Positions 12,834 to 23,940 of a stretch of 29,994 nucleotides of DNA are shown in pieces. The stretch comes from Pelargonium nanum. Its lineage: Eukaryota; Streptophyta; Magnoliopsida; Geraniales; Geraniaceae. A program made the position numbers and the translations under genes. The notes below the pieces were generated by a model. That model did no database searches. It worked only from the letters and a program-made list of their open reading frames with translations, and was not told where the DNA came from. Every line of letters begins with the position of its first letter. Position 1 is the stretch's first letter. The stretch is from assembly GCA_036897485.1 (NCBI GenBank), contig JAYMTF010000804.1, forward strand, positions 1 through 29,994. The letters are read 5' to 3'.

Positions 12834-15800
12834 TTAGGCAATGCCTCGAATACCAACTCTCTTCTTAACCCTATCCCGGCATGACGGACACTTGGCTCCA
12901 ACAGCTCTGCGATGATTCTCATTGCAACTTGCACATACAACCTGGTGAGCGCACGGCAGGAAGACAAAAGATGATTCCATCACCATACAGATCAAGCACC
13001 GGCGGTCACTGAATTCTGAAAACTCCTCTACTTCATCAAACTTGCCTCCGGGCAGTTGTGCAGCTCCAGATGCCGATTTGGTGGAAGCTTGGGACATCTC
13101 AACACGGGAAATTTCCTGCTCGAGTCTCTGATTGTCATCTCTGGGACGCTGACAATCTATCTCCATCTTGCAACACAATGCATCCTTCTTTCTTCTTAGA
13201 CGCTCCTCAGCTTCCTTCTTCATTCTCTGCGCTTCTTGCACTTCTCTCATCAGTATCTCTTTACCTTTGATGTGTTCCTTCACCTTCGCCTGCAACCAGT
13301 ATTTATTTCACATCAAACTTATCAGCTCTACTGAATTTAACATGTATACATTTTTACATAGATTCTACCAAATCTCTAGTTAATTAAAGAACAATATATA
13401 AACATTTTACGAAGCTCAAATGAACCAAGTAGTTTGCATAACAAACTACGAGAAAATATAAATATTTGCCTCAAACCAATGCAATGATCTTAAGGGTTCT
13501 CATACATAATCATTACAACTCTTATAATATGATAAAGGGTTACAAAAAATTATGAAACAAAGGCATACAATTTGAAAGCAATATCATTGAACAAAAGCAA
13601 TTCTAAACATACTTCATTCCATTAACACAATACTTGTACTATAATTTCAACCAAATCAGTGCACATCCATCAATAAAGTTTTTGTATGAAAATTTCGCAC
13701 AATAAAGTCTCCAATATCTGAAAGTTAATAAAAGTAGTATAATATGTCATAGTAGTGATGATAAAAAAAAGGTCATAATAGTGTCATTCGGAACAACATT
13801 CATCTAAATCTTCAGCATGTTCAACCATGCGAATACAACTTACCCAACTTTTAGATAGGTACTGCCAGACTTAGAAATCTTCAAGATAAAGTTCCAAGAA
13901 CTTTCATGTAAACAACACGCTACTTTCGCATCCATATATAAGTAATAAATTTTGTTTCAAGTAATATTTAAAGGAACATGTAGAAACAAACAGCAATAAA
14001 AGAGCAAGACATGAGAAATAAAGGTGAGTGCATAATATAAAGATTTAAACAGACTCATGAATATCATAAGAGATATGGTGAATAAACACACTCAAATTGG
14101 GTAAGCAAATTGCTTTTAAAGCACATTAAAGATAAGCAAGCTGACAGCATATGCATCCAAGACCAATGCTTGACTCAAACTTATAATAAAACCCTACGAC
14201 AATCACCTAATAATACACACTTCAGTTAAATTGGACAAATATATAGTATTGTTCAACAAAGAAATCAACACATTTATAACTAGAGAAATAAACAAATGAA
14301 AATTGTATTAGCAAACTCAACACCTTTAGCATCTATATAGATATGTGTGTGGGTCACCAATAGTCACCGCAAATTGTGACTCCTATCTCTCACAACATCT
14401 CCATTCAACAAAGTGTCAAAAGCCAGTTAAGTTACCTAAACTAATTCCTATGTGACTCCTTCCCTTGCCCCACCTGCAGCACCTCAGCCAATAATGTACT
14501 AACGAGTATCCAATAATTTCCATCTAAAAAGAGATACTCATTTAAACTGCATCAATTTCAACATCAGCCTTCTAATTTGACCCAAACATGACAACAAAAT
14601 GCAACATTTTAGCCATGAGATCAATTACCTACTATACTTAACTGATTACCTAGGCACCAAAATTTGGTTTGAACTCTCAGTGGACACTACTCTAACACGA
14701 CAAACATTAAATACAACTAGAAGTACAAATTTCTGCTAGATAATTCCTGAACAAAACCAATATTTCTCACTTAATTACTATCAGTCTCAAATAAAGGCCA
14801 AGTCAAAAGGAGACAACTGTAAATCAAAATTGTGTTCATGTTCAACTTCATTGGAGTACAAGAAAGCCTACAATGAGAAGTCTACGGCGCGCATCCAAAT
14901 ATGTCGATTGCTCCATAAGGATAAAAAAAACATAGACATCTGGTAAAAATAAAAGAAGTATATATTGTATTTGTGCGCTATTTAAGTCATTTTAGAAGGA
15001 AGGTGTTTCAAGATTTTCTATTTATAGAGAGGGTTACCACATGTCCACATCTCAAGCCTTTGGATGGATTAGGGAAAATCAAGGCCACAACCTACTCTAT
15101 TTTAAAAAATATCAAAAAACCTAAATCATCACTGCCCATTGGTTTTACACCTTTCATCTCTAATTAATCATTAATCAATGGATTAGAGAAAATCAAGGCC
15201 ACTACCTACTCTATTTTGGAAAATATCAAACACCAAAATTATCACTGCCCATTGGTTTTACACCTTTCATCTCCTACAGATTTCTCAAAAATTATATATT
15301 TGTAGACTATCAGTGTATAGATTATTTACACTAACACTAACGTGACGTAATTAGTAGAATTACAAACATGAAATACACATGAATATTGTTAGGAAATCTT
15401 ATTGTCGGTGATTTCGAATACCTAAAGCATTGGTCTTTTAGTCTAAACCTTCGAACTTGGAATACCTTAAACTATAGCCTACTTTAACACACATTTATAT
15501 GCTCTTTGAAATTTTAGTTATAAGTGAAGACATTTCAAACTAAACCTTAGAAATAGTATTGCTAAATCTAGATCTAGATCTATATCATTATAGTACCCTA
15601 CCCGAATTAGCTTAACATATTAATAACATTAACCTTAGTTACTTATTGCTGAATATGCGATACATTAAAAATAGTCTACTTATTGCTGAATATGCGATAC
15701 CTTAAAAATAATCATTCAATAAATACATTTAACACAAATTAATTACTTGAACACATTCAGTATCCCTTCCCTCTTACCCAACATGAATGCTTTCAAAAAT

Positions 15801-18800
15801 TACATTAACGCTTTCAATATCTCAAAGTGATCATAGAGCAAATTTATTTTCTTTCCTAATTTTTTAGTGAAATCAAGTTTTTGGCTTCATTGATTTAAAT
15901 CTTCCATCCTTGAGATATTGTACATTACACTTTTGCGTTTATTTGAGATAGAAGAATTGGATGAATTATTAAATGTATTTCATATTCATAAGTTTGTAGA
16001 TAAGCTCTCTTCATATATAATTAGATGTTGATTTCCGAGTTCTAATATGTTTCTCAATTCTAAACAAAGGCAATAACATCAAATTAATTATATTTGATTT
16101 CCTAATGAAAACATAGTTACTGATTTTGACAATCTCCCTCAAACTCAAGATGGTATGATTAACCAACTTGCATAAGCCAAAAAGATAATTGAAAGACCCG
16201 GGAGTTGAGTTTCAGAGAACATGTTGATTGTCTGATCTTGAGAGAATTTAAATTAGAATAAAATATGGTGTATCTAAATGACCATCATGTGAAGCTAATT
16301 GTTGAATTTTAGTGAAGTCGTAGAAGAGGATGACTAATTGTAGCTCTATGATCACTATAATGTGGTTGCATTTTGAGGTAGACTTCATTATACATACAGT
16401 CTAGAATGAATAGACTTCAAAAAATATTGACGGCTACATGGAAGAAAAAAAAAAGCGTTCAAGTATATTAGAAGAAAATGGTAGCATTAACCAACTTGTG
16501 TTTGACAACGAGATCTTTAAACGACCCAGGAGTTGACTTTTGAGAGAATGTTTATTTGGTGATCATGAGAGAAATTATATTAGAAGAAAATCATGTAACC
16601 AATCAAATTAAGCAAAAATGCAAAATTAGAAAGGAATAAAAACATGACTATGGCGTAGTAATGATAATTGTGTGAAAACATGACTATGGAGTAGTAATGA
16701 TAATTGTGTGGAGGCATTTGTTGAATTTTGGTGAAGTCGTTGTAGGGAATGAATAATCCAAGCTCTTTGAACACTATATTTGTCGGGAAACACACACCAA
16801 ACTTATGGCTCTGATACCATTTATTGGGTGCATTATTGATTGGGTTAATTAATCATAGATACCTAATTTTGCTCTCGAATTGTGCAAGTTTTGCTCGTAG
16901 GATCATCAATGGTGAAAGTATGAACGATCCGAATAAATGATCAAGAAAACGTTCAATCACATGAACACGGGTATTTTGTGTGGTTTGGCCTAACTGATTA
17001 GGTCCAGGAGTTGCACTTCGCTCCTCTTTACAGGAATCTTCAGTCTACTCGAATTCAAGAAAATCTCAACTCTAGAAATTGATTAACTCTGATCTTTTAA
17101 GAATTACCACAAAAACTAAGAACTGATTGCTCTACCTCTCTGTGTTTTCTGGCTCTCACTAGCATCACTAGCCTTTCGAGCATTAGGATTTTACCCATTA
17201 CATTATATTTATATTAGAAGAAAATAGAAACAAATAAAAAACCTAATTGCAGTTGAAAACTGACAAAAATGAACTTTCTAAATTATGGTCTAACATAGCG
17301 CACCGTTGTGTGTGCGATATAAGAAGCCACAAATCTATCGCACACCCGTTCAAAGACAGGCGAATGGTCGTTTGCTGCTCATTCTAAACTTGGTCCACTC
17401 TCTGTGATACCACAAGGCCGTTCAAGTGTGGCGCACAATGTTTGATCCTCCTAGTTCTGCGCTTTTCATGTCTTCTCTCATTAAGTTCTTCCTTTTCTAG
17501 CATTAGACTCCACAATCCTAACAATAATGAGGTAGGATTTTGAAGAGGACTTCATCAATCAGATGGTCTAGATTGTATAGACTTCATATAATACTAGCGG
17601 CAGCAACACCAAAGAATAAACATGAAGTACTCTATGGTTCATCTCAATGGAAATAAGCATTAAAAGAATTTTATTTTTGTCGGGAAAGGGTAACAATTGA
17701 GAATTTAGTTGTATAATAGTTTAAGGTTGAAAACGTAAGTGGTGTATCCGATGACCATTGTGAGAAGACATTGGTTTAATCCAGATGAAGTCTTTGTGTA
17801 CGGAAAATTAAGCGGAGCTCTTTGAACACAATAAGTGGGATGCGTTTGAAGAAGACACCATTAAATAGACAATCTAGATTGAATAGACACCAACAACCCG
17901 CGGGCCAAGTGGTTTGCGGCTTTGAGCACCACTTAGGCACCGTTCTCTCAGGTTTGAGTCACTTGGGCATTGTTGGTATCTCAGGTTTGAGTCACCGTGG
18001 GCCATCCGATGACCATTGTGAAGAGACATTAGTTTAATCCAGATGAAGTCTTTGTGTACGGAAAATTAAGCAGAGCTCTTTGAACACAATAATGTGGGAT
18101 GCGTTTGAAGAAGACACCATTAAATAGACAATCTAGATTGAATAGACACCAACAACCGGCGGGCTAAGTGGTTTGCGGTTTTGCGCACCTCTTAGGCACC
18201 GTTCTCTCAGGTTTGAGTCACTTGGGCACTATTGGTATCTCAGGTTTGAGTCACCGTGGGCCATCGTGAGGAGGCATTTGTTTAACTCAGATGAAGTCTG
18301 TGTATGGAAAATTAAGCGGAGCTCTTTGAACACAATAATGCGGGATGCGTTTGAAGAAGACATCATTAAATAGACAATCTAGATTGAATAGACACCAAAA
18401 ACCTACGAACCAAGTGGTTTGCGGCTTTGCGCGCCACATAGGCACCGTTCTATCAGGTTTGAGTCACCGTGGGCACCGCGTCGCTTGCCATAGCATGTTC
18501 AAGCCTCCAGCCTAATTCCAATTACAAACTATCTCCCCTCTGCAACCTCTTTCATATATCAGATCTCCATGAAGATTTGAGAGTTTTGCTTTCTTTTTCT
18601 TCCTTTTATATGGAATTTCAGATTTGTAAACGAGGTGTATATTGATTTTTACAAATCTGATTATTTTACCAAATGAGACGTGTATATAGAATATTCAGGT
18701 CTGATTTTTTAAAAAAATCATTTTAATTTCTCAATTTTGTAAAATTTAAGATCTTTTGATTTTTTTGTTGTTTTTGTTAGTTGTGTTTAAATTCTCATGG

Positions 18801-20934
18801 TCTCATATTGATTTTCTTGAGAAATTAGGTTATGAAGTGTCTTGAGTTTTGTGAATTTGTCAAGCACAATATAGATGCTTGATTTAATTTGTATGCAATT
18901 ATCTAGTTCAATCCATATCATAAAAGGAAACTGGAATATATGTGATCATGTAAATAAGAGCTTTTTGGCTTAACTGGAAAAAACATACAAGGGATGGGAG
19001 AAGGATTATAAGACCAACTTTAAATATTCTAATTTATGGATAGTAGATATGCTTATACGCCATTCATTTCCCATTTCTTAAAATGAAAACACAAAGCAAG
19101 ATAACACAACAAAGCATTAAAATCCAACAATAATTCTCCAAGTGCAATCTCTTGTAATAAAAATAAAAAGAAGAAGAAGAAGAAGAATATAGGAAAAAGA
19201 AAGCACAAATCATGGACTGCAAATCCCATACGCATATTACCACAAGCCATTGGTAGAAAAAAAAATTAATCCATAAAATGAATGAAATATGTATGTTCAA
19301 TACTATACTTCGCATTGACTAATTTATGATATGCTTATGACTTATGAGGCAGTCACTCAAAACAAATGCATAATTCATTCAAGTCAACAACGCACCTCAG
19401 TTTCCTCTGCAAGCTGCTTGTGTTGAATGAGCTCCTGTTGCAGCTGAGAGTTTTTATTTTTGTCTTCTGCAAATTCTTCTTGAAGTTTCTTAATCTGTCT
19501 TTCCATGACTGCTAGTTTTTTGCGCACCTTCCTCATCCTCGTCTCAGTCTCCTGCAGCTTCTTATCTGTCTCAAGTTTACTCAACTTGAAAGCTTCCTTC
19601 TCTGCCTCAATCTCTAAAGCCTCAAATTGAAGGCGTTTCAAAGTGCTTGTTGTAGTTTGAGCGATACGACCAGTCTCTATCAGTTCATCCTCCATTTTTC
19701 GAACCTTATCCATGGTCTCTCCCCAAATTTCATATCCTTCACCCTTGAGCTGCTTTACATCCCTCTCTGTACTTAACATTCTAAGCTCTATAAAATGTTG
19801 AATGAGTTTCCTAGCAGCCTGTATCACTTTCTCCTGAGCCCATTTCTTTTTATCCTGCTGCTTCAGTGGTTCTATTTTGTCAACCACTGCACCGATGCCT
19901 TTATCCTTATCATCAACTGCATCAGATTGCTCACCAAGGCTCATTCTATTAAAGCTATCCACCGCCGACCTAGCCATACATGAGCTTTCCCATTCAAATG
20001 ACTTCGATTCCGATGCTTCACCAGTTGAAGTAGCTTGGCTTGAAACCTTTAGCCTCTTCAGAGTTTTCATGTTTTTGCGACATTCTTCCGCAAGCTTCAA
20101 AATAATATCTTTAAACTGAAGTGCCATAAAAGGTGTAAGACTGTTCATAGTCAAGTAATTTACATCTCTTTCTAAGACATTTTCCCCGACTAAATTCCCA
20201 TCCCCACCAACACCAAAATTTTGCTCTGCCGGAATTTTGTAGACCTTATAGCCTGTTTCAGAGGCAGGAGTTACTAGATTCTCCTTTTCATTTGTGACAA
20301 AAGATGGGACTTGCATGTTCACTGCGATACCCAAATGAAAGTTACTCGAAAGGATACACCACATGGCATCCCCTCTGTAACATCCAGAGCGAGCTGCGCA
20401 CACCCAGGTAATTATCATTCCTAGTGAATATTTGGCCAACACTTTCAAATCTGCAAAATATTCATACCCTACGGCACAACGCGCACCAACCATGCCAGTA
20501 GTGATGAACGTGAGTGAATTGTCCACGATAGTTGACAGCACATCCTTATCCCATTCCCCACCTCCATGCCCGTTTGTGAATATTGCATTCACTGCAACCT
20601 CACGCCGATGCCCCATTTGAAGTAACGTCAAATAAGCTTCATTGTAGATCACCTCTAGTTTCTTCTGCAGAGTTTCTTCCAATTCAATTTCGGTGCAAAA
20701 CTTGCCATGCTCTAGGTCAAGGATCAAATTCATCAACAGCTCACCTTTGGTGTTGCATTGTGTTTGAATTGGTGATGCATTTGGATTGTGACTTGTTTGA
20801 CCCTGGTCAGGAATTGGATCATCAATCTTAGTATGTTCCAAGTCTGATTTAGGCATGTTAGTCAGTTGGTTGCTGGTACTGGCAGCATTCTTAGTTTTCT
20901 TTGATTTCGCCTTCTTCTTGTTCTTCCCCGCCAT
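12834..20934 (-). CDS. MIP1-like coiled-coil RING E3 ubiquitin ligase (RF4/RF298 family)
   Basis: Two coding exons, 20934-19396 and 13289-12834, join in phase 0 (GAG|GTGCGT donor, TTGCAG|GCG acceptor) to give 664 aa. The start MAGKNKKKAKSKK is lysine-rich, possibly a nuclear signal. Residues about 60-250 form the conserved N-terminal region of the family (LEHGKFCTEIELEE..., then a block with WVCAARSGCYRGDAMWCILS). A long coiled coil spans about 350-580. The C-terminal RING (about 611-652) has CLIC, LPCAH, CASC and CPSC, a complete C3HC4 set. RING ligases of this family transfer ubiquitin from an E2; Arabidopsis MIP1 was found as a partner of meiotic MND1. The length is slightly below family relatives. 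The coiled-coil element DFQRHKDD of relatives reads DCQRPRDD here. An additional small exon in the 6.1-kb intron cannot be excluded, but the joined coiled coil reads smoothly. Confidence 0.85.
15064..15290. repeat. Tandem duplication, two units of 114 bp
   Basis: GGATTAGGGAAAATCAAGGCC (from 15066) recurs as GGATTAGAGAAAATCAAGGCC at 15180. Both units continue through ATCACTGCCCATTGGTTTTA and CACCTTTCATCTC. The period is 114 bp, with few mismatches. Confidence 0.85.
15641..15712. repeat. Tandem duplication, 37-bp period
   Basis: ACTTATTGCTGAATATGCGA begins at 15641 and again at 15678. Both copies continue with TACnTTAAAAATA. A short (TAGATC)n run lies nearby at about 15568-15583. Confidence 0.85.
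16190..16806 (-). mobile_element. Retroelement-leader-like sequence with degenerate repeats
   Basis: Two degenerate versions of one sequence occur at about 16196-16400 and 16520-16795. They share CC(G/A)GGAGTTGA, TTGTTGAATTTT-GTGAAGTCGT and AGCTCT-TGA-CACTATA. Inside the second is a 36-bp direct duplication (AACATGACTATGG(C/A)GTAGTA from 16641 and 16677). The same phrases recur in the 258-bp array at 17746-18480. Since the segment abuts the primer-binding site at 16807, it is best read as the untranslated leader of a minus-oriented retroelement. Confidence 0.55.
16807..17523 (-). mobile_element. Copia-type LTR plus tRNA-iMet primer-binding site, minus orientation
   Basis: On the minus strand the LTR begins TGTTAGGATTGTGGAG (17523 downward) and ends CACCCAATAA near 16821-16822, about 702 bp. 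It has a TATA-like AATATAAATATAATG at about 17197-17211. Immediately after it is TGGTATCAGAGCC (16819-16807), the sequence complementary to the 3' end of initiator tRNA-Met and the standard primer-binding site of plant Copia elements. The LTR end has drifted (CCCAATA rather than CCCAACA). No gag-pol frame or second LTR is present in the intron, so this is a broken element. Confidence 0.82.
17524..17745. other. Fragment related to the intronic repeat family
   Basis: ATGAGGTAGGATTTTGAAG followed by GACTTCAT and TCTAGATTGTATAGACTTC resembles the end of the units found at about 16380 and in the array starting at 17746. It therefore appears to be one more truncated copy of the same repeat. No gene is seen. 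Confidence 0.45.
17746..18480. repeat. Tandem array, about 258-bp units (2 complete, 1 shortened) with tRNA-like box A/B
   Basis: CCGATGACCATTGTGA starts units at 17748 and 18006; a third, shorter unit starts near 18263. AGATGAAGTC recurs at 17783, 18041 and 18289. Each unit contains AGCTCTTTGAACACAATAA and AATAGACAATCTAGATTGAA. A tRNA-like head follows: GGGCCAAGTGG (17902-17912; GGGCTAAGTGG 18161-18171; GAACCAAGTGG 18407-18415), resembling box A, and GGTTTGAGTC (17951, 18210, 18456), resembling box B. Units 1 and 2 hold an extra box-B-like copy 33 bp later. Confidence 0.85.
18618..18660. repeat. Perfect 13-bp inverted repeat
   Basis: TCAGATTTGTAAA (18618-18630) and TTTACAAATCTGA (18648-18660) form a stem with a 17-nt loop in the MIP1-like intron. 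No function is evident. Confidence 0.6.
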
Positions 20935-21960
20935 CTGTAGTTTTTTATGTAACAGATGAGAAATTTTAAATAGTTCAAATAATAAATTTTAATTGGATAA
21001 TCATCACTATAGAGGAAATGAAAAAAAATTATAAATTGAGCAAACTGAACAGTGAATTCTAGGGAATCGATATTCCTGTTGCTCTCCCATCTGTTTGTTT
21101 TCCCGCTTTTTTCAACAAACAGTTCTAGAAGAATTTAAAAGTGAAAACATCTGAAAATGAGAGTAAAAAGGTTTGAGCCTCAGTTATGAATCAAGCAACC
21201 TTGTTTGGTTGCCGAGAAAACAAACTAATGAGAAGTTTGATTTCTTATGTTGATCACAAGTACAAGCCAAAGCAACTTTTTTTAAGGCAGCATAACAAAG
21301 CATCCTGATGATTTTCTTCAAATTTGTATTTAGTTTTCCCACATTTTCTTAACAAGAAAATGGTGAAATCACCATCATCATCAACAACAACAACAACAAT
21401 TTATAATTAATTAAATAAAGGAGTCGTATATCACATAATCAAAATGGTTCACAATCAACACCCAAGCAATCAATTGAAAAGATCGAAGAAAGAAACAAAC
21501 AAAAGATTCTCAATTCTTACACTACTAATCAAATTTTGAATTCAACAAATGCAACAGAGATCCAAGTGTGAATGTGTAATCTATCAACTAAACAAAACAT
21601 GTACATACCCAAAATCAATTAACTTGAAAAGATTATATATTGATTAGACCCAATTACAATTTATAAATAGTCCCAAATCATGAGTCACGGTAACGAGATC
21701 TGGTGTGTCACCTATATACTTTGAGACAGAAAAATTATTTCAATGACCCACCCAATTGGATTAGAACTATAAAATATTCAGGATAAAAGAGTAAAGTAAG
21801 GGGCGATCGGATTCACAAACCTCTGATGATTTGTGGGACAATCGAGCAAGAACCCTAGAGAGAGAGAGAGAGAGAGAAATTGATGTGTGCTATGGAAGAG
21901 AGCAAAAGTGTAGATAGATACGAATTTTACAGAGAAAATGAACAGACATAAATGGTAAAG
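20935..21960 (-). promoter_or_regulatory. 5' UTR of the MIP1-like gene with an 886-nt 5'-UTR intron
   Basis: An acceptor CTACAG sits directly against the start codon (20940-20935), so the ATG opens exon 2 of the transcript. The likely donor is CAGAG|GTTTGT at 21820-21819. Upstream of it lies a typical plant leader, a (CT)n run on the minus strand ((AG)n at 21857-21877) followed by AGGGTTCTTGCTCG. The intron has a (CAA)n microsatellite at about 21382-21399. The transcription start is probably between 21880 and 22000. Splice sites are by appearance only. Confidence 0.6.
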
Positions 21961-22189
21961 TTTTGAGAAGGTTTTGGGCGGGATTTTGGGGAAAAGGGTA
22001 TATTCTTTAGAAATCATTTAATTCGTCCACTAATTACACATTTACACAGGTACATGCATTTTTCATCTATTTACTAGATGGAATATTCCACTATTTGAGT
22101 GAGATATTTTAGATTTCAGACGGAATATTCGGATTAAAATTGTATGTTTGGATAATGTTGATGAAGTTTAATTGATTTTATTTAAGGTA

Positions 22190-22480
22190 AAAACTAATTT
22201 ATGAACATTTGCTTAAGGAATTATTTTGAATTTTGAATATTTTTTAACTTAAATTTGTTCCTAATTTTATAAATATTGACCCAAAATGGTCATCGTTATT
22301 TGTTTGTCCGTTAAGTGATCTTGCGTGGAATTTAAAATATATTAAAATTTATTTTTGTTATTTTATTTTGTTGATGTAACGGGTCATGTGAGTAATTTAA
22401 TATAGTTTGATCACTACGTCAACAACATAATTGAATAAAAAATAATTAAAACTATCCATCCGCACAGATAAGACCGGTTA
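22190..22480. mobile_element. Decayed MITE related to the GGTCCCTGAACTT family
   Basis: TTTGAATTTTGAATATTTTTTAACTT and ATTGACCCAAAATGGTCATC echo the arms of the element at 10250. TTGATGTAACGGGTCATG and GTGAGTAATTTAATATA echo the centre of the copy at 24917-25200. Ends and TSD are not resolved. Confidence 0.45.
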
Positions 22481-22505
22481 GATTTAAGTGAGTTTTTAAG
22501 AATAA

Positions 22506-23415
22506 GGAATAATTACATGTACCTTCCATCAACTATACCCCTTTTAACCCTAGATACCCTCAATTTTTACTTTTAACTATTGGATAACTTGAACTATGTC
22601 AAACATTTTTCCGTCAGTTAAGTGTGACGGAAAGTGCCACTAATCCAATCATGTGCCCAACACATGACCGCATATTTTTTGAAATTCCAAAATTGTCATT
22701 GACTATATTCTTCTTCTTCTTCATCAAGAACATGTTCATCATGCTTCGCCAGAAAATTCAAAGTTTCGCCGGAAACTTCAAATACTTGTCGGAATCTGAG
22801 TTTTTTCGCCGAAAAATTCAAGTGTTGTCGGAATGAGTTTTTGTTGCTGAAATCTGAGTTTTTGTCCGGAAATTTGAGTTTTAGTTATGTTATTATCAAA
22901 TTATATACATACAAATCAACATTTCATCTAAAATTAACATCAATCAATTACAAATCTCAATATCCAAAATCCAAATTTGAGTTCGGTCACCACCTCCACG
23001 AAATCACGGCGGAGAGAGGACGACCACGAACTCACAGTCACCTCCACAAACTCACGGCAACCACCTCCACGACCTCACGACCGGATCTGGGAAAGGAGCT
23101 TTGGTATGTCAGGTATAGGCGGCGGCGAGCACGCCGAAGATGGAGAAGCTCCGGCGGAGAGAGAAAGAGAAGAGGCGGCGCCAAAGGATTAGGGTTTGTT
23201 TGTTTTTTATTTGTTTTTTTATTTTTCATTTAAAGCCACAAGGACCTGTTTGGCTACTGTTTTATTTTTTATTTATGAGGGTATTTTGGTCTTTTTGACA
23301 CTAACAGACGAAAGATGTTTGACATAGTTCAGGGTATCCGATAGTTAAATGCAAAAAATTGAGGGTATACAGGGTTAAAAAGGATATAATTAAGGATAGG
23401 TACGTATATTACCCC
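22506..23415. mobile_element. Mutator-like non-autonomous element, 910 bp, with about 110-bp TIRs
   Basis: The left arm (22506 to about 22621) and the reverse complement of the right arm (23415 to about 23300) match at roughly four bases in five. Shared phrases are ACCCT(A/G)TATACCCTCAATTTTT-like, TTTAACTAT(T/C)GGATA and GAACTATGTCAAACAT. The ends read GGAATAATTACATGTACC and GGGGTAATATACGTACC. Flanking 9-mers TAAGAATAA (22497-22505) and TAGGAATAA (23416-23424) differ at one base and form a candidate 9-bp TSD. The interior has CGCCGGAAA-TTCAA phrases, then a GC-rich block (about 22980-23190) with repeated CACCTCCACGA-CTCACGG, and AGGGTTTG. No transposase is present. Confidence 0.75.
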
Positions 23416-23424
23416 TAGGAATAA

Positions 23425-23640
23425 AATTGACGAAAATGGAAATTTCCAAACATACAAAGAAATGTTGGTAGCTGAGGTCTTCAAACATATTCATAATATT
23501 AACTATAACGAAACATTCTCACTTGTTTCTATGCTTAAAACTCACTATGATTTTGCTAGCTATTGTAGCATGCTATAACCATGATATATGACAAATGGAT
23601 GTCAAAAAAATTATGAATGGAAAGATCTTCGAACGTACGT
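23425..23640. other. AT-rich intergenic DNA
   Basis: No gene, repeat or regulatory element is recognisable in this short stretch between two transposon-derived blocks. Confidence 0.4.
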
Positions 23641-23785
23641 GTTTTGTATTTATAATCGTATCGTATTCATGTTGGACTATGCAGCACGATTACTAATCGT
23701 GTCGTGTTCGTATCGAGTCGTGCAGCACACAAACTACCTTTAGCACAACACGAACATGACACGCACGCACGAATTGTTAACCTTA
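23641..23785. repeat. CGTGTCGTG-type repeat cluster with inverted symmetry
   Basis: AATCGTGTCGTGTTCGTATCG (about 23695-23715) faces ACAACACGAACATGACACG (about 23745-23764) in inverted orientation around a GTGCAGCACACAAA centre. An earlier, weaker copy (ATCGTATCGTATTCATG) is at about 23655-23672. Such CGTGTCGTGTTCGTG tracts are widespread in plant transposon remnants; the class here is unknown. Confidence 0.5.
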
Positions 23786-23791
23786 ATTACA

Positions 23792-23940
23792 TATGTTTGA
23801 ACAACACTAAACTCAAAATGTGAATAAATATATTAAAATATATTCATTCATATATAGCACTAACAATTTCATAAATATATCAAAATATACTATGTTTAAA
23901 CAACATTAAACTCAAAATGTGAATAGATATATTAAAATAT
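23792..23940. repeat. Direct duplication with 99-bp period
   Basis: TATGTTTGAACAACACTAAA begins at 23792 and TATGTTTAAACAACATTAAA at 23891. Each continues with CTCAAAATGTGAATA and ATATATTAAAATAT. Confidence 0.8.

Larger units (their letters stand above)
13290..19395 (-). other. 6.1-kb intron of the MIP1-like gene, loaded with repeats
   Basis: Donor CTGAG|GTGCG at 19395 and acceptor TTGCAG ending at 13290. The 13300-14970 and 18500-19390 parts are plain AT-rich intron sequence with no gene. The middle (about 15060-18480) holds several local duplications, a Copia-type LTR and a tandem array, each listed separately. An (AAG)n microsatellite is at 19168-19188. Confidence 0.8.

Noticed and set aside
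17822..18373. Open frames inside the tandem array
   Set aside because: They repeat with the array and end at unit boundaries; no evidence of protein coding.
17746..18480. CRISPR-like array
   Set aside because: Units are about 258 bp without unique spacers in a plant intron; it is a tandem duplication.
22841..23233. 130-aa frame in the Mutator-like element, possible captured gene
   Set aside because: Arg-rich translation of the GC-rich repeat block, overlapped by equally long frames in other phases; kept only as a transposon-interior observation.
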